Part shown: piece after piece, positions 18,101-26,382 of the stretch | How the letters are laid out: each line of letters starts with the position of its first letter | Numbering within the stretch: position 1 is the first letter of the stretch | DNA from: Mycolicibacterium gilvum | Lineage (GTDB): Bacteria; Actinomycetota; Actinomycetes; Mycobacteriales; Mycobacteriaceae | Direction: 5' to 3' | Length of the DNA: 64,000 nucleotides | Assembly: GCF_900454025.1 (NCBI RefSeq) | Contig: NZ_UGQM01000001.1 | Span: 248,001-312,000, forward strand | Made by a program: the position numbers and the translations under genes | The notes under the pieces: model-generated | Databases searched by the model: none | Seen by the model: only the letters and a program-made list of their open reading frames with translations | What the model was told of the DNA's origin: nothing

Positions 18101-19353
18101 GCCAGCGAGGTGGCCGCCGTCAGCGCGGCCAGCAGCACGATGCCGACCGCGACCCGACGGTCGTTCTCCGGGTGGGCGAACGCGTCCCGCCACACCGGGC
18201 GCCCGACGCTGCCCGGCAGCGGGATGCGGCCGAGCAGATGGATAAGCCCCAGCGCCAGCGGCAGCCTCAGCAGCGGTTCGAGTTTGTGCAGATTGCGCAG
18301 CGGTGTGCCGTCGGCGTCGAGGAAGATCTGCACCGCGTGCGCGATCGGCGAGCCCAGGCCACCGGAGTAGGTCGAGGCGAGCAGCACGACACCGACCAAC
18401 AGCATCGTGATCAGCCGGCCCCGGGCGGGCATCCGCGTCATCGCCAGTCCCGCGAGGCCGCCCGCGGCCACCAGCGTCGTCGCCAGCACCGCGACCGAAC
18501 CCGTCACCAGCGGCGCCCCGGCGGTCGCGGTCGGCGCAACATACGGCGTCCACGCACCGGTGCCGCGAAGCATCTCGGTCAGCGACATCCACCGCGTCGT
18601 GACCCCGGAGGACTCGATGAAGTCCAGGAACGGCGGGCTGATCCGGCCCAGATGCAGCAGCGCGATCACCCACCACGTCACCGCCAGCGCGACGCACGGC
18701 AGCCACCACGCCACGAACCGCCACCACACCCGGTTCGGCCGGTGACACAGCAGCCACACCGCGGCGCACAGGCACGCGGTCAACGTCGCGACCGCGTTCA
18801 CCGCGCCCATCAGCGCGATCGCCAGCGCCGAACGCGCCGCCAGGGTCCGGATCCGGCGGCCGTCGCGAAGCGCCAGGATCACCGGCAGCAGCACCCACGG
18901 CGCCAGCATCATCGGCAGGGTCTCCGACGAGATGGCGCCGAGCGTGGTCAGCACCCGCGGCGACAACGCATACGCGACCGCGCCGATCACCCGTGCCGGG
19001 GTGGTGCCGATGCCGAGCGCCTCGGCGACGCGCAGGACGCCCCAGAACCCGACCACGAGCAGCAGCGCCCACCAGAGCCGCTGGGTGACCCAGCCGGGCA
19101 CACCGAGGAGGTCGCCCGCCAGGAAGAACGTGCCGTGCGGAAAGAGGTAGCCGTAGGCCTGGTTCTGCGCCTGCCCGAACGGCAGGTCGCTGTTCCACAG
19201 ATTGAATGCGCGCGCGAGGAAGCGCAGCGGATTCGCGGTGAGGTCGAGCTTGGTGTCGGGGGAGATCTGGCCGGGAGACTGGGCGAATGTCAGGACCAGC
19301 GCCGCCGCACCGGCAACCCACAGCCAGCGCCGGGACAGCGGCGGGGGCGTCAG
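15163..19353 (-). CDS. aftD: AftD, arabinofuranosyltransferase of arabinogalactan/LAM
   Basis: A very large GT-C membrane enzyme that adds alpha-(1->3)-branched arabinofuranose from decaprenyl-phospho-arabinose on the outer face of the membrane. About 1396 residues if started near 19353, in line with ~1400 for Rv0236c. N-terminal ~430 residues hold the multi-helix catalytic core, beginning FAQSPGQISPDTKLDLTANP with the acidic loop Asp; a soluble C-terminal region with carbohydrate-binding-like domains follows, and four hydrophobic helices end the protein. Start problem: from the stop at 19477-19479 there is no ATG, GTG or TTG in frame until GTG at 19101, which would delete the catalytic loop. 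CTG at 19351-19353 (LTPPPLSRRW) is proposed from alignment with the tuberculosis N-terminus. Confidence 0.9.
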   Translation of the reverse strand: MTPPPLSRRWLWVAGAAALVLTFAQSPGQISPDTKLDLTANPLRFLARAFNLWNSDLPFGQAQNQAYGYLFPHGTFFLAGDLLGVPGWVTQRLWWALLLVVGFWGVLRVAEALGIGTTPARVIGAVAYALSPRVLTTLGAISSETLPMMLAPWVLLPVILALRDGRRIRTLAARSALAIALMGAVNAVATLTACLCAAVWLLCHRPNRVWWRFVAWWLPCVALAVTWWVIALLHLGRISPPFLDFIESSGVTTRWMSLTEMLRGTGAWTPYVAPTATAGAPLVTGSVAVLATTLVAAGGLAGLAMTRMPARGRLITMLLVGVVLLASTYSGGLGSPIAHAVQIFLDADGTPLRNLHKLEPLLRLPLALGLIHLLGRIPLPGSVGRPVWRDAFAHPENDRRVAVGIVLLAALTAATSLAWTGRLTPPGTFDAIPQYWHDTADWLDDNNTGGRVLVAPGAPFATQVWGNSHDEPLQVLGDSAWGVRDSIPLTPPETIRALDSVQRLFAAGRPSDGLADTLARQGISYVVVRNDLDPETSRSARPILVHRAVDGSPGLTRVASFGDPVGPGTLDGFVADSGLRPRYPAVEIYRVDSPGSLTPYVAEADSMARVDGGPESLMRLDERRRLTGEPALGPVLLTQDAARAGLPAPLVTVTDTPTARETDYGRVDDHSSAIRGPDDARNTFNRVPDYPAEGADLVYGQWDGGRVTVSSAASDSTALPNVSPSSGPASAIDGDTSTSWVSNALQTAIGQWLQVDFDLPVTNATLTITPSATAVGAQVRRMEVSTVNGTTSVRFEEAGKPLTVALPYGESPWVRITATGTDDGSPGVQFGLTDINVTQYDANGFAHPVTLRHTVDVPGPPPGSAVAQWDLGSELLGRAGCAESPTGIRCAAAMALASEEPANLSRTLAVPEPIEVTPTVWVRARQGPQLAELVAQPGTTRAVGDSDPIDVLGSAYAAADGDPGTSWTAPQRSVQPHTPPSLVLRLPEPRNVAGIRLAPSSSALPAHPRMIAVDLGDGPQVRRMSADGTQTFDLHPRVTDSVTVWLMDWDDVIDRNALGFDQLKPPGLAEATVLDDRGQPIGAADAAANRERTVSLPCGRGPVIGVAGEFVQTSVTTTVGDLLAGRPVPAQPCRDQPIRLPAGQQELLISPGGALIVDGVQLSTARAVEIGSATTSSVSVNRWGPADREVSTPPSESTQVLVVPESVNPGWVARAASGATLDPVTVNGWQQGWVLPPDTEGPVTLHFTSNSTYRAGLIGGLALLPLLLVLAFVPVRAGAAASTAARPWQPPAVAVGAAAAVAATVISGVGGLLVTGVALGVRYLLRHRERLVDRLTVGVAASGLILAGAVLSGNPWRSVDGYVGHSAGVQFLALLSVVAVAVSTVSVPDSGRPRRA

Positions 19354-19387
19354 GTGATCGGAGACCGGTGGCGAAGCGACCGGGGAA

Positions 19388-19561
19388 TCAGGTGCGGTCG
19401 CCGTACTCGACCCTGTTGAGCACCGAGGACGCCGGGTCGCCCGCCTGCAGCGGAGGCTTTGTGTCCTCCTGCACCATCAGCGTCACACCGAACACGGCAG
19501 CCGCGCCCAGCAGCAGGCCGACGACAATGCTGGCTGCGGCGGGCACGAGGAACCGATTCAT
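19388..19561 (-). CDS. Small secreted/anchored protein Rv0236A homologue (DUF2613)
   Basis: A 57-residue protein starting MNRFLVPAAASIVVGLLLGA, an uncleaved-looking signal anchor, followed by a short polar segment (QEDTKPPLQAGDPASSVLN) ending RVEYGDRT. Length, hydrophobic N-terminus and the VLNRVEYG end match the recalled M. tuberculosis Rv0236A. It ends 34 bases before the proposed aftD start on the same strand, so the two are almost certainly co-transcribed and it may assist AftD; that role is inference. Confidence 0.85.
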   Translation of the reverse strand: MNRFLVPAAASIVVGLLLGAAAVFGVTLMVQEDTKPPLQAGDPASSVLNRVEYGDRT

Positions 19562-19615
19562 GCGGCCAACCTAGCAGAACGGGCGGTGCGGCCTCCGCGC
19601 CGCGGAGCGGCGCAA

Positions 19616-20101
19616 TCACGGCTCGGGCGGCACGATGAGCACCGGACGGTGCCCCCGGCGCAGCACGTGGTCGGCCACGCTCGACTGGATCAGGGACCGG
19701 AAACCGGTGGTGGCCCTGGTGCCGGTCACGATCAGATCGGCGTCGAGTTCGTCGGCGGCCTCGATGATCGCCTGCCAGACGGTGAAGGTCACCGCGCGGC
19801 GCATCGGCTCGGCGGGAAGCCCCGCAGCGACGGCGAGCTCCACCCCCTCGTCGTTGATGCGCTGCGCTTCGGCCAGTGCGATGTCGAGCTCCTCGTCGCG
19901 CGGATCGGGCGGGCCGTCGAGGTCGTAGTCGTAGTCCTGCGGGTCCGTCCCGCGGTTCAGCGGCGTCCACGCGGTCAGCACCACCGCGCGGTCGGCGGTC
20001 AGGAACCGTGCCGCGTACGCGACCGCGCGGCGCGCGGTGGGAGATCCGTCGAAGGCAATGACGATCACCGTCTTCTTGTCCGTGGGCACGGGGCTCGTCA
20101 T
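19616..20101 (-). CDS. Universal stress protein family
   Basis: A single UspA domain of 161 residues from ATG at 20101, preceded by AGGAG at a suitable distance (a GTG one codon earlier is too close to it). Core strands VIVIAFDGSPTARRAVAYAA at the start and LIVTGTRATTGFRSLIQSSV near the end are typical, but the ATP-binding loop differs from the canonical G-x2-G-x9-G(S/T), so nucleotide binding may be altered. Cytoplasmic; stress and redox adaptation roles are known for the family. It lies 54 bases downstream of Rv0236A's start on the same strand. Confidence 0.88.
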   Translation of the reverse strand: MTSPVPTDKKTVIVIAFDGSPTARRAVAYAARFLTADRAVVLTAWTPLNRGTDPQDYDYDLDGPPDPRDEELDIALAEAQRINDEGVELAVAAGLPAEPMRRAVTFTVWQAIIEAADELDADLIVTGTRATTGFRSLIQSSVADHVLRRGHRPVLIVPPEP

Positions 20102-20301
20102 CACCGCTCCTGTCTACCGCTGCCTCCGGGTATCAGGATATTTGGTTCCGGCTTGCCGTCAGCGCCGTTTCTGGCGCGCCGGACACGATGTGCCGGAAAT
20201 GCCGACGACCTGCGACGGCCGGTGAGCGGACCCCGCCGGCGGGCCGACGCGGGCGACGAGGACGTGGATCGACGCGTCCAATGCCGTTACTGTCAGGACG
20301 C

Positions 20302-21501
20302 ATGCCCGCCCCACGAAGCGTTTCTCACGCCCTGATCGGAGTGCTGGCGGCATCGGCGCTGCTGGTGGGCTGCACGTCTGCCCAGCCCGAGCCCGAGCAG
20401 CCGGCGCCCCCCGGCCCGTCGCTGGTCGCAGGGACGGCTCCGGTGCCGGCCGCTCCGGCGCCGGTCGTCCCCGCCGCCCCGGTCTGCGGTGATCCGGCGG
20501 CCGCCGTGGCCGCGATGTCGACCCGCGACAAGCTGGCGCAGCTGCTGATGGTCGGTGTCACCGGCGCCGCCGACGCCCGGACTGCGGCCGCCGAGTACCA
20601 CGTCGGCGGCATCATGGTGGGCAGCTGGACGGACCTGTCGATGCTCACCGACGGCTCGCTGCCCGACATCGCGAACGCGGGCCTGCTGCCCTTGGCGGTC
20701 AGCGTCGACGAAGAGGGCGGCCGGGTCTCGCGGCTGTCCGGCCTGATCGGCCCCCAGCCCTCCGCGCGGGTGCTGGCCCAGACGAAGACCCCGGACGAGG
20801 TTCGCGCGATCGCCCGCGACCGCGGCGCGAAGATGCGCAACCTCGGGATCACGGTCGACTTCGCGCCCGTCGTCGATGTCTCCGACGCCCCCGACAACAC
20901 CGTGATCGGCGACCGCTCGTTCGGCGCGGACCCGACGACGGTGACCGATTACGCCGGCGCCTACGCCCAGGGGCTGCGCGAGGCCGGGGTGTTGCCCGTC
21001 CTCAAGCACTTCCCCGGCCACGGCAGCGGATCGGGCGATTCGCATGTCGGCAGCGTCGTCGCCCCGTCGCTCGAACAGCTGCAGGCCTCCGACCTGGTCC
21101 CGTACCGGACGCTGGCCGCGCAGGCGCCCGTCGGCGTGATGGTCGGGCACGTCGAGGTGCCGGGTCTGACCGGCAGCGATCCCGCCAGCCTCAGCCCGCA
21201 GGCGTACGGCCTGCTGCGTTCCGGCGGCTACGGCGGCCCGCCGTTCGGCGGGGTGGTCTTCACCGACGACCTGTCCGGGATGCAGGCGATCTCGGACCGG
21301 CTCGGGGTGGCCGAGGCGGTGTTGCGCGCGCTGCAGGCCGGTGCCGACGTGGCGCTGTGGCTGTCCACCGGTGAGGTCCCGGCTGTGCTGGACCGACTGG
21401 AGAAGGCCGTCGGTGCCGGCGAGCTGACCATGTCGGGAGTGGACGGGGCGGTCACGCGGATCGTCGCGATGAAGGGTCCGTCACCTCGGTGCGGCGGCTG
21501 A
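20302..21501 (+). CDS. lpqI: LpqI, beta-N-acetylglucosaminidase lipoprotein (GH3)
   Basis: A lipid-anchored cell-wall recycling enzyme that releases N-acetylglucosamine from muropeptide fragments, 399 residues. The start at 20302 gives a standard lipoprotein signal (SHALIGVLAASALLVGC) with lipobox LVGC; an in-frame ATG at 20281 and the longer upstream frame would bury it. A Pro/Ala/Gln linker leads to the NagZ-like GH3 barrel: IMVGSWTDLS, VSVDEEGGRVSRLSG, the catalytic His/Asp loop KHFPGHGSGSGDSHV, and the nucleophile Asp in GVVFTDDLSGM. It corresponds to Rv0237 and precedes the TetR gene Rv0238. Confidence 0.93.
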   Translation: MPAPRSVSHALIGVLAASALLVGCTSAQPEPEQPAPPGPSLVAGTAPVPAAPAPVVPAAPVCGDPAAAVAAMSTRDKLAQLLMVGVTGAADARTAAAEYHVGGIMVGSWTDLSMLTDGSLPDIANAGLLPLAVSVDEEGGRVSRLSGLIGPQPSARVLAQTKTPDEVRAIARDRGAKMRNLGITVDFAPVVDVSDAPDNTVIGDRSFGADPTTVTDYAGAYAQGLREAGVLPVLKHFPGHGSGSGDSHVGSVVAPSLEQLQASDLVPYRTLAAQAPVGVMVGHVEVPGLTGSDPASLSPQAYGLLRSGGYGGPPFGGVVFTDDLSGMQAISDRLGVAEAVLRALQAGADVALWLSTGEVPAVLDRLEKAVGAGELTMSGVDGAVTRIVAMKGPSPRCGG

Positions 21502-21576
21502 CCGGCCGACCATTGCATACCCTGTAACCGGCAGGCGTTCGCTGCCGGGGCAGCACGGTATCCGGAAGGTATGGGC

Positions 21577-22224
21577 ATGGCAGGTGGAACCAAGCGGTTG
21601 CCGCGTGCCGTGCGTGAGCAGCAGATGCTGGACGCGGCCGTGGAGATCTTCTCCGTGAACGGCTATCACGAGACGTCGATGGACGCGATCGCCGCCGAGG
21701 CGCAGATCAGCAAGCCGATGCTGTACCTCTACTACGGCTCCAAGGAGGAGCTGTTCGGGGCGTGCCTACACCGGGAGCTGACCCGGTTCGTCGACGAGGT
21801 CAACAGCAACATCGACTTCACCGCACCGCCGAAGGAGCTGCTGCGCACCGCGGTTCTGGCGTTCCTGAACTACATCGACGCCAACCGCGCGTCGTGGATG
21901 GTGCTCTACACGCAGGCGACCAGCTCGCAGGCCTTCGCCCACACCGTGCGTGAGGGCCGTGAGCGCATCATCGAGATCGTGGGGCGCCTGCTGCGGTCGG
22001 GTACGCGCTTTCCCGAACCCGACACCGACTTCGACATGATGGCGGTGGCGCTCGTGGGCGCCGGTGAGGCGATCGCGTCGCGGGTCAGCACCGGCGACGC
22101 CGACGTGCACGAGGCGTCCGAGCTGATGATCAACCTGTTCTGGCGGGGTCTCAAGGGCTCGCCGTCGGCAGCGTCGGACAGGGACGTCGACGCCACCGAC
22201 GCGACGGCGGTCATCACAAGCTAG
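21577..22224 (+). CDS. TetR-family transcriptional regulator (Rv0238 homologue)
   Basis: A TetR repressor of 215 residues. ATG at 21577 has GGAAGG at a normal distance; ATG at 21571 is too close. The N-terminal helix-turn-helix runs through REQQMLDAAVEIFSVNGYHE and MDAIAAEAQISKPMLYLYYG; the C-terminal domain (~70-200) is the ligand and dimer region. It sits in the Rv0238 position beside htdX-fabG4-fadA2. A palindrome shared by the fadA2/fabG4 and fadE5 promoters (TTAC-N6-GTAA) makes this protein the nearest candidate for the repressor that reads it; that link is inference. Its 3' end overlaps the convergent htdX end by 11 bases. Confidence 0.9.
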   Translation: MAGGTKRLPRAVREQQMLDAAVEIFSVNGYHETSMDAIAAEAQISKPMLYLYYGSKEELFGACLHRELTRFVDEVNSNIDFTAPPKELLRTAVLAFLNYIDANRASWMVLYTQATSSQAFAHTVREGRERIIEIVGRLLRSGTRFPEPDTDFDMMAVALVGAGEAIASRVSTGDADVHEASELMINLFWRGLKGSPSAASDRDVDATDATAVITS

Positions 22225-23062
22225 TCAGCGTGCCCGTCAGGTGCGGGTGGCCCTTGGTGAGATGTCGCAGCGTGAGGTCCCATCCGTCGGCGCGACGATC
22301 GACGTACAGCCCTGCCCGTGCGGGCAGGATCACCGGTTTGGCGAACCGCACCGAGTACTTCACGCCGTCGGGGAGCTGACCTTCGACATTGGCCAACACC
22401 GCTGCGGCAGTGAACATTCCGTGTGCGATCACGGTCGGGAACCCGAAAAGCCTCGCCGCGATCCCGTTGGTGTGGATCGGGTTGTGATCGCCGCCCACCG
22501 ACGCGTAGTGCTTGATCTGCGCGGGCGTGATCCGCAGAACCGCGTTGGGCGGTGGCAGTTTCGGCTGCTTCTGCGGCGGCGGCTTCGGCTCGTCGGACAG
22601 GCTGGTGCGCTGCTGGTGCAGAAACGTCGTCACCTGCTGCCAGGCGAGTTCGTTGCCGACCCTGACGTCGGTGAGGATGTCGACCAGCAGCCCCCGGCGA
22701 TGTTCGCGCATGTTCTCGGCGTGCACCGCCACCGAGACGGTGTCGGTCACCGCGATGGGCCGCAACTGCGTGATGTGGTTCTCCAGATGCACCGAACCCA
22801 TTGCCGCGAAAGGGAAGTCGAACCCGGTGATCAGTTGCATCACGGTCGGGAACGTCAGAGCGAACGGGTAGGTCAGCGGCACGGTGTTGTCGAACCGCAG
22901 CCCTGTCACATCGGCGTATTCGGCGACGTTGACCGGGTCGATGCTCAGGTCCTCGACGGTCAGCGTGCGGGTGGGCAGGGTGTCGCCACGCGGCACGAAC
23001 GGCAGCGCTCCCGCCGCCGCCAGCGCGAGATTCTTCAGGCCCGAGGGTTGTTTGTCGCTCAC
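22214..23062 (-). CDS. htdX: HtdX, (R)-3-hydroxyacyl-thioester dehydratase
   Basis: A MaoC-like hot-dog-fold dehydratase of 282 residues that interconverts 3-hydroxyacyl and trans-2-enoyl thioesters in fatty acid metabolism. The start GTG at 23062 overlaps the fabG4 stop by one base, which fits tight coupling and the length of Rv0241c (280). The catalytic hydratase motif is ASVGGDHNPIHTN (Asp and His) followed by ARLFGFPTVIAHGMFTAA. The N-terminal half is a degenerate hot-dog repeat. It forms an operon with fabG4: reductase plus dehydratase act in succession on acyl thioesters. Confidence 0.93.
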   Translation of the reverse strand: MSDKQPSGLKNLALAAAGALPFVPRGDTLPTRTLTVEDLSIDPVNVAEYADVTGLRFDNTVPLTYPFALTFPTVMQLITGFDFPFAAMGSVHLENHITQLRPIAVTDTVSVAVHAENMREHRRGLLVDILTDVRVGNELAWQQVTTFLHQQRTSLSDEPKPPPQKQPKLPPPNAVLRITPAQIKHYASVGGDHNPIHTNGIAARLFGFPTVIAHGMFTAAAVLANVEGQLPDGVKYSVRFAKPVILPARAGLYVDRRADGWDLTLRHLTKGHPHLTGTLTSL

Positions 23063-24414
23063 TATGCCCCCAGCATCGCCTGGCCGCACACCCGGATCGT
23101 GTTGCCCGTGACGGCATTCGAGGCCGGGCTGGCGAAGAAGGCGATGGCCTCGGCCACATCGACGGGCTGGCCACCCTGGAACAGCGAGTTCAATCGCCGG
23201 CCCACCTCGCGGGTCGCCAGCGGGATCGCCTCGGTCATCTTCGTCTCGATGAAACCGGGCGCGACCGCGTTGATGGTGATGTTCTTCTCGGCGAACTGCG
23301 GTGCCAGCGCGTCGGTCAGCCCGATCATGCCCGCCTTGGTGGCGGCGTAGTTCGTCTGGCCCCGGTTGCCGGCGATGCCCGCCATCGAGGACAGACCGAC
23401 GATCCGGCCGCCGTCGCCGATCAGCCCGCTGCCGACGAGTTCCTCGGCAAGGCGAAGCGGCGCAAGGAGATTGACCGCGATGACGGAATCCCAGCGGGAC
23501 TCGTCCATGTTGGCCAGCAGCTTGTCGCGGGTGATTCCGGCGTTGTTGACCAGGATGTCGAGCGTGCCGTCATAGTGCTCGCGGACGTGCTCGGTGATGC
23601 GGTCGACCGCGTCGGGGGCGGTCACATCCAGCGTCAGCGCGGTACCGCCGACCTTCGTGGCCGTCTCGGTCAGCGCCTCGACCGCCCCCTCGACGTCCAC
23701 CGCAATCACCTTCGCGCCGTCGCGCGCGAAGACCTGTGCGATCGTCGCGCCGATGCCGCGGGCCGCGCCGGTGACCACCGCGACCTTGCCGTCGAGCGGC
23801 TTGTCCCAGTCGGCGGGCGGGGTGGCGTCGGCGGCGCCGACATGAAAGACCTGACCGTCGACGTAGGCCGACTTGCCCGACAGCAGGAAGCGCAGCGTGG
23901 ACTCCAGGCCCGTCGCGGCGGGCTTGGCGTCGGCCGACAGGTACACCAGCGAAGCGGTCGATCCGTTGCGCAGCTCCTTGGCCAGGGACCGGGTGAAGCC
24001 CTCGAGGGCGCGCTGCACGGTGCGCTCGTGGATGCTGCCGGTCTCCTCGGGTGTGGTGCCGATGACGACGACGCGACCGGAGTGGCCGAGATTGCGCAGC
24101 AGCGGAGTGAAGAACTCGTAGAGGCCCTTGAGGCCCTCGGGTTCGGTGATGCCCGTGGCGTCGTAGACCAGACCGCCGAACGAGTCGGCCCACCGGCCGC
24201 CGAGATTGTTGGCGACGACGTCGTAATCGTCGGCCAGCGCTGCGCGCAGTGGTTCGACGACGCGTCCCTCCCCGCCGATCAGCAGCGAACCGACCAGCGG
24301 GGGCTCGCCCTGCTTGTAGCGGCGCAGCGGCTCGGGCTGCGGAACCCCGAGCTGCTTGGCCAGGAACGAGCCCGGACCGGAGTTGACGACTTGGGAGAGA
24401 AGATCGGAAGCCAC
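23062..24414 (-). CDS. fabG4: FabG4, high-molecular-weight 3-ketoacyl reductase
   Basis: An SDR reductase of 450 residues using NADH to reduce 3-oxoacyl thioesters. GTG at 24414 gives [20 protein letters not shown], the start seen in Rv0242c; the open frame to 24486 is an upstream extension. The N-terminal ~200 residues form the family-specific flavodoxin-like domain. The catalytic domain begins near 210 with the cofactor motif [18 protein letters not shown], and has [10 protein letters not shown], the catalytic Ser in [10 protein letters not shown] and Tyr/Lys in NYAATKAG. It is co-transcribed with htdX and divergent from fadA2 across an operator-bearing promoter region. Confidence 0.94.
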   Translation of the reverse strand: MASDLLSQVVNSGPGSFLAKQLGVPQPEPLRRYKQGEPPLVGSLLIGGEGRVVEPLRAALADDYDVVANNLGGRWADSFGGLVYDATGITEPEGLKGLYEFFTPLLRNLGHSGRVVVIGTTPEETGSIHERTVQRALEGFTRSLAKELRNGSTASLVYLSADAKPAATGLESTLRFLLSGKSAYVDGQVFHVGAADATPPADWDKPLDGKVAVVTGAARGIGATIAQVFARDGAKVIAVDVEGAVEALTETATKVGGTALTLDVTAPDAVDRITEHVREHYDGTLDILVNNAGITRDKLLANMDESRWDSVIAVNLLAPLRLAEELVGSGLIGDGGRIVGLSSMAGIAGNRGQTNYAATKAGMIGLTDALAPQFAEKNITINAVAPGFIETKMTEAIPLATREVGRRLNSLFQGGQPVDVAEAIAFFASPASNAVTGNTIRVCGQAMLGA

Positions 24415-24496
24415 GGTGCTGCCTTTCGCTGGATCCGGGTACATCTGTTGCGGCGTTGGTGCAGGGGTTACCCAGCACTGCCGCATCCCTCACGAA

Positions 24497-24527
24497 CTTA
24501 CTCCAGAGTAAGAACGGTGGGTAGTAT
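24497..24527. promoter_or_regulatory. Operator palindrome and promoter between fabG4 and fadA2
   Basis: CTTACTC (24497-24503) and GAGTAAG (24506-24512) form a perfect 7-base-arm palindrome, core TTAC-N6-GTAA at 24498-24511. A TANNNT -10 hexamer (TAGTAT, 24522-24527) for fadA2 would place its -35 (TTACTC, 17-base spacer) inside the palindrome, as expected of a repressor site. The same core is found at the fadE5 promoter. The binding protein is unknown; a TetR-type repressor is inferred. Confidence 0.6.
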
Positions 24528-24564
24528 GACCCTGGACACCCCATGAGCAAGCCGGGAGGCAGAC

Positions 24565-25866
24565 GTGGCAGACAGCAAGACAGCGCGCCGGGTGGCGATT
24601 CTCGGAGGTAACCGGATCCCGTTCGCCCGCTCCGACGGCGCCTACGCGCAAGCGTCCAACCAGGACATGTTCACCGCCGTGCTGGACGGGCTGGCAGACC
24701 GCTTCAACCTCAAGGGCGAGAAGCTCGACGCCGTCATCGGCGGCGCCGTCCTCAAGCACAGCCGGGACTTCAACCTGATGCGCGAATGCGTGCTGGGCAG
24801 CTCGTTGTCGTCGTACACGCCCGCGTTCGACCTGCAACAGGCCTGCGGGACGGGCCTGCAGTCGGCGATCGCGGCGGCCGACGGCATCGCCCGGGGGCGC
24901 TACGACGTGGCCGCGGCCGGGGGTGTCGACACCGCCTCCGACGCCCCGATCGCGTTCGGCGACGACCTGCGCAAGGTCCTGCTCGGGCTGCGCCGCGCCA
25001 AGTCCAACGTCGACCGCCTCAAGCTGGTGGGCAAGCTGCCCGCATCGCTGGGCGTCGAGATTCCCGTCAACAGCGAACCGCGCACGGGCATGTCGATGGG
25101 CGAACACGCCGCGGTCACCGCCAAGGAGATGGGCGTCAAGCGAGTCGACCAGGACGAGCTCGCCGCGGCCAGCCACCGCAACATGGCCGCCGCCTACGGC
25201 CGCGGGTTCTTCGACGACCTGGTCAGCCCGTTCCTGGGGCTGTACCGGGACAACAACCTGCGGCCTGACTCCTCTGCGGAGAAGCTGGCCAAGCTCAAGC
25301 CGGTCTTCGGAGTGCGCAACGGCGACGCCACGATGACCGCGGGCAACTCCACCCCGCTGACCGACGGCGCGTCGGTGGCGCTGCTGTCGTCGGAGGAGTG
25401 GGCCGCCCAGCACTCGATCCCGGTGCTCGCGTATCTCGTCGACGCCGAGACCGCGGCGGTCGATTACGTCAACGGCCGCGACGGCCTGCTGATGGCGCCG
25501 ACGTACGCGGTGCCGCGGCTGCTCACCCGCAACGGCCTGACCCTGCAGGACTTCGACTACTACGAGATCCACGAGGCGTTCGCGTCCGTCGTGCTCGCGA
25601 CGCTGGCCGCGTGGGAGTCCGACGAGTACTGCAAGGAGCGTCTGGGACTGGACAAGGCGCTGGGATCGATCGATCGTTCCAAGCTCAACGTCAACGGCTC
25701 GTCGCTGGCCGCCGGGCATCCGTTCGCGGCTACCGGCGGCCGGATCGTCGCCCAGCTGGCCAAGCAGCTCGCCGAGAAGAAAGCCCAAACCGGTCAGCCG
25801 GTGCGGGGCCTGATCTCCGTTTGCGCCGCCGGCGGGCAGGGTGTGACGGCCATCCTGGAGGCCTAG
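24565..25866 (+). CDS. fadA2: FadA2, acetyl-CoA acetyltransferase (thiolase)
   Basis: A thiolase of 433 residues that splits 3-ketoacyl-CoA or condenses acetyl-CoA, the last step of beta-oxidation. GTG at 24565 follows GGGAGG. Active-site features: nucleophile Cys in DLQQACGTGLQSAI, His in EIHEAFASV, His in AAGHPFAATGG and the second Cys in SVCAAGGQG. An internal insertion (residues ~120-200 loop with GMSMGEHAAV) is typical. It corresponds to Rv0243. An insertion sequence begins only 8 bases after the stop, separating the gene from a hairpin that may have been its terminator. Confidence 0.94.
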   Translation: MADSKTARRVAILGGNRIPFARSDGAYAQASNQDMFTAVLDGLADRFNLKGEKLDAVIGGAVLKHSRDFNLMRECVLGSSLSSYTPAFDLQQACGTGLQSAIAAADGIARGRYDVAAAGGVDTASDAPIAFGDDLRKVLLGLRRAKSNVDRLKLVGKLPASLGVEIPVNSEPRTGMSMGEHAAVTAKEMGVKRVDQDELAAASHRNMAAAYGRGFFDDLVSPFLGLYRDNNLRPDSSAEKLAKLKPVFGVRNGDATMTAGNSTPLTDGASVALLSSEEWAAQHSIPVLAYLVDAETAAVDYVNGRDGLLMAPTYAVPRLLTRNGLTLQDFDYYEIHEAFASVVLATLAAWESDEYCKERLGLDKALGSIDRSKLNVNGSSLAAGHPFAATGGRIVAQLAKQLAEKKAQTGQPVRGLISVCAAGGQGVTAILEA

Positions 25867-25920
25867 TTTTACCCCGCCGAAATTGCATTCCACCCTCTTT
25901 GCCACGCTCGTTGTGAGTCA

Positions 25921-26382
25921 GTGGGAGTCAGTGCGAAGGGGATGAGTGTGTCGATCAGTGCAGGGTTCAGTATCGCCGAGATTCGTGAGTTCGTTGTCGA
26001 GTATCAGCGGGTGCCTCATGGGCAGAAGGGGTCGTGGCTTGCTGCTTCAGGGGTCTCTGGCGGTCAGTTCAGACGGTGGCAGGCCGCAGTGTTTAGCGGT
26101 GACCTCGACCGTGGCCTGATTCCGCGAGAAGGTAGTGAGATGACAGTTCCCCCGGCGCTGCGCAAAGCGTTGGCCAAAGTTGATGCAGCCAGGCAGGACC
26201 GCGACGAGGCCGAACTCGCTCAGCTACGAGAGCGAGTTCGCGAGCTCGAGGCAACCAACGAGGCTTTGGGAAAAGCTATCGGGCTCTTGCACACGATGAG
26301 CGCGCACGAGCCCGACGCAGCCCCGACGATCCACGATCTCGACGATTCATCGACGCCGAGAACGGACTTGTCACCGAGTTGA
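25921..26382 (+). CDS. IS OrfA, helix-turn-helix transposase subunit
   Basis: A 153-residue DNA-binding subunit. An N-terminal helix-turn-helix (IREFVVEYQRVPHGQKGSWL then GGQFRRWQAAV) is followed by a leucine-zipper-like coiled coil (LRERVRELEATNEALGKAIG, about residues 100-120), the usual OrfA layout. The start is GTG at 25921 or ATG at 25942. It ends TTGA over the OrfB start; OrfB is in the -1 frame, as in IS3 elements that make an OrfAB fusion by programmed frameshift. The bases just upstream of the overlap, read in the OrfB frame, give AENGLVTEL, consistent with a fusion. Confidence 0.8.
   Translation: MGVSAKGMSVSISAGFSIAEIREFVVEYQRVPHGQKGSWLAASGVSGGQFRRWQAAVFSGDLDRGLIPREGSEMTVPPALRKALAKVDAARQDRDEAELAQLRERVRELEATNEALGKAIGLLHTMSAHEPDAAPTIHDLDDSSTPRTDLSPS

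Noticed and set aside
24490..25905. Minus-strand frame reading from the IS end through fadA2
   Set aside because: Shadow of fadA2; its start lies in the IS terminal repeat.
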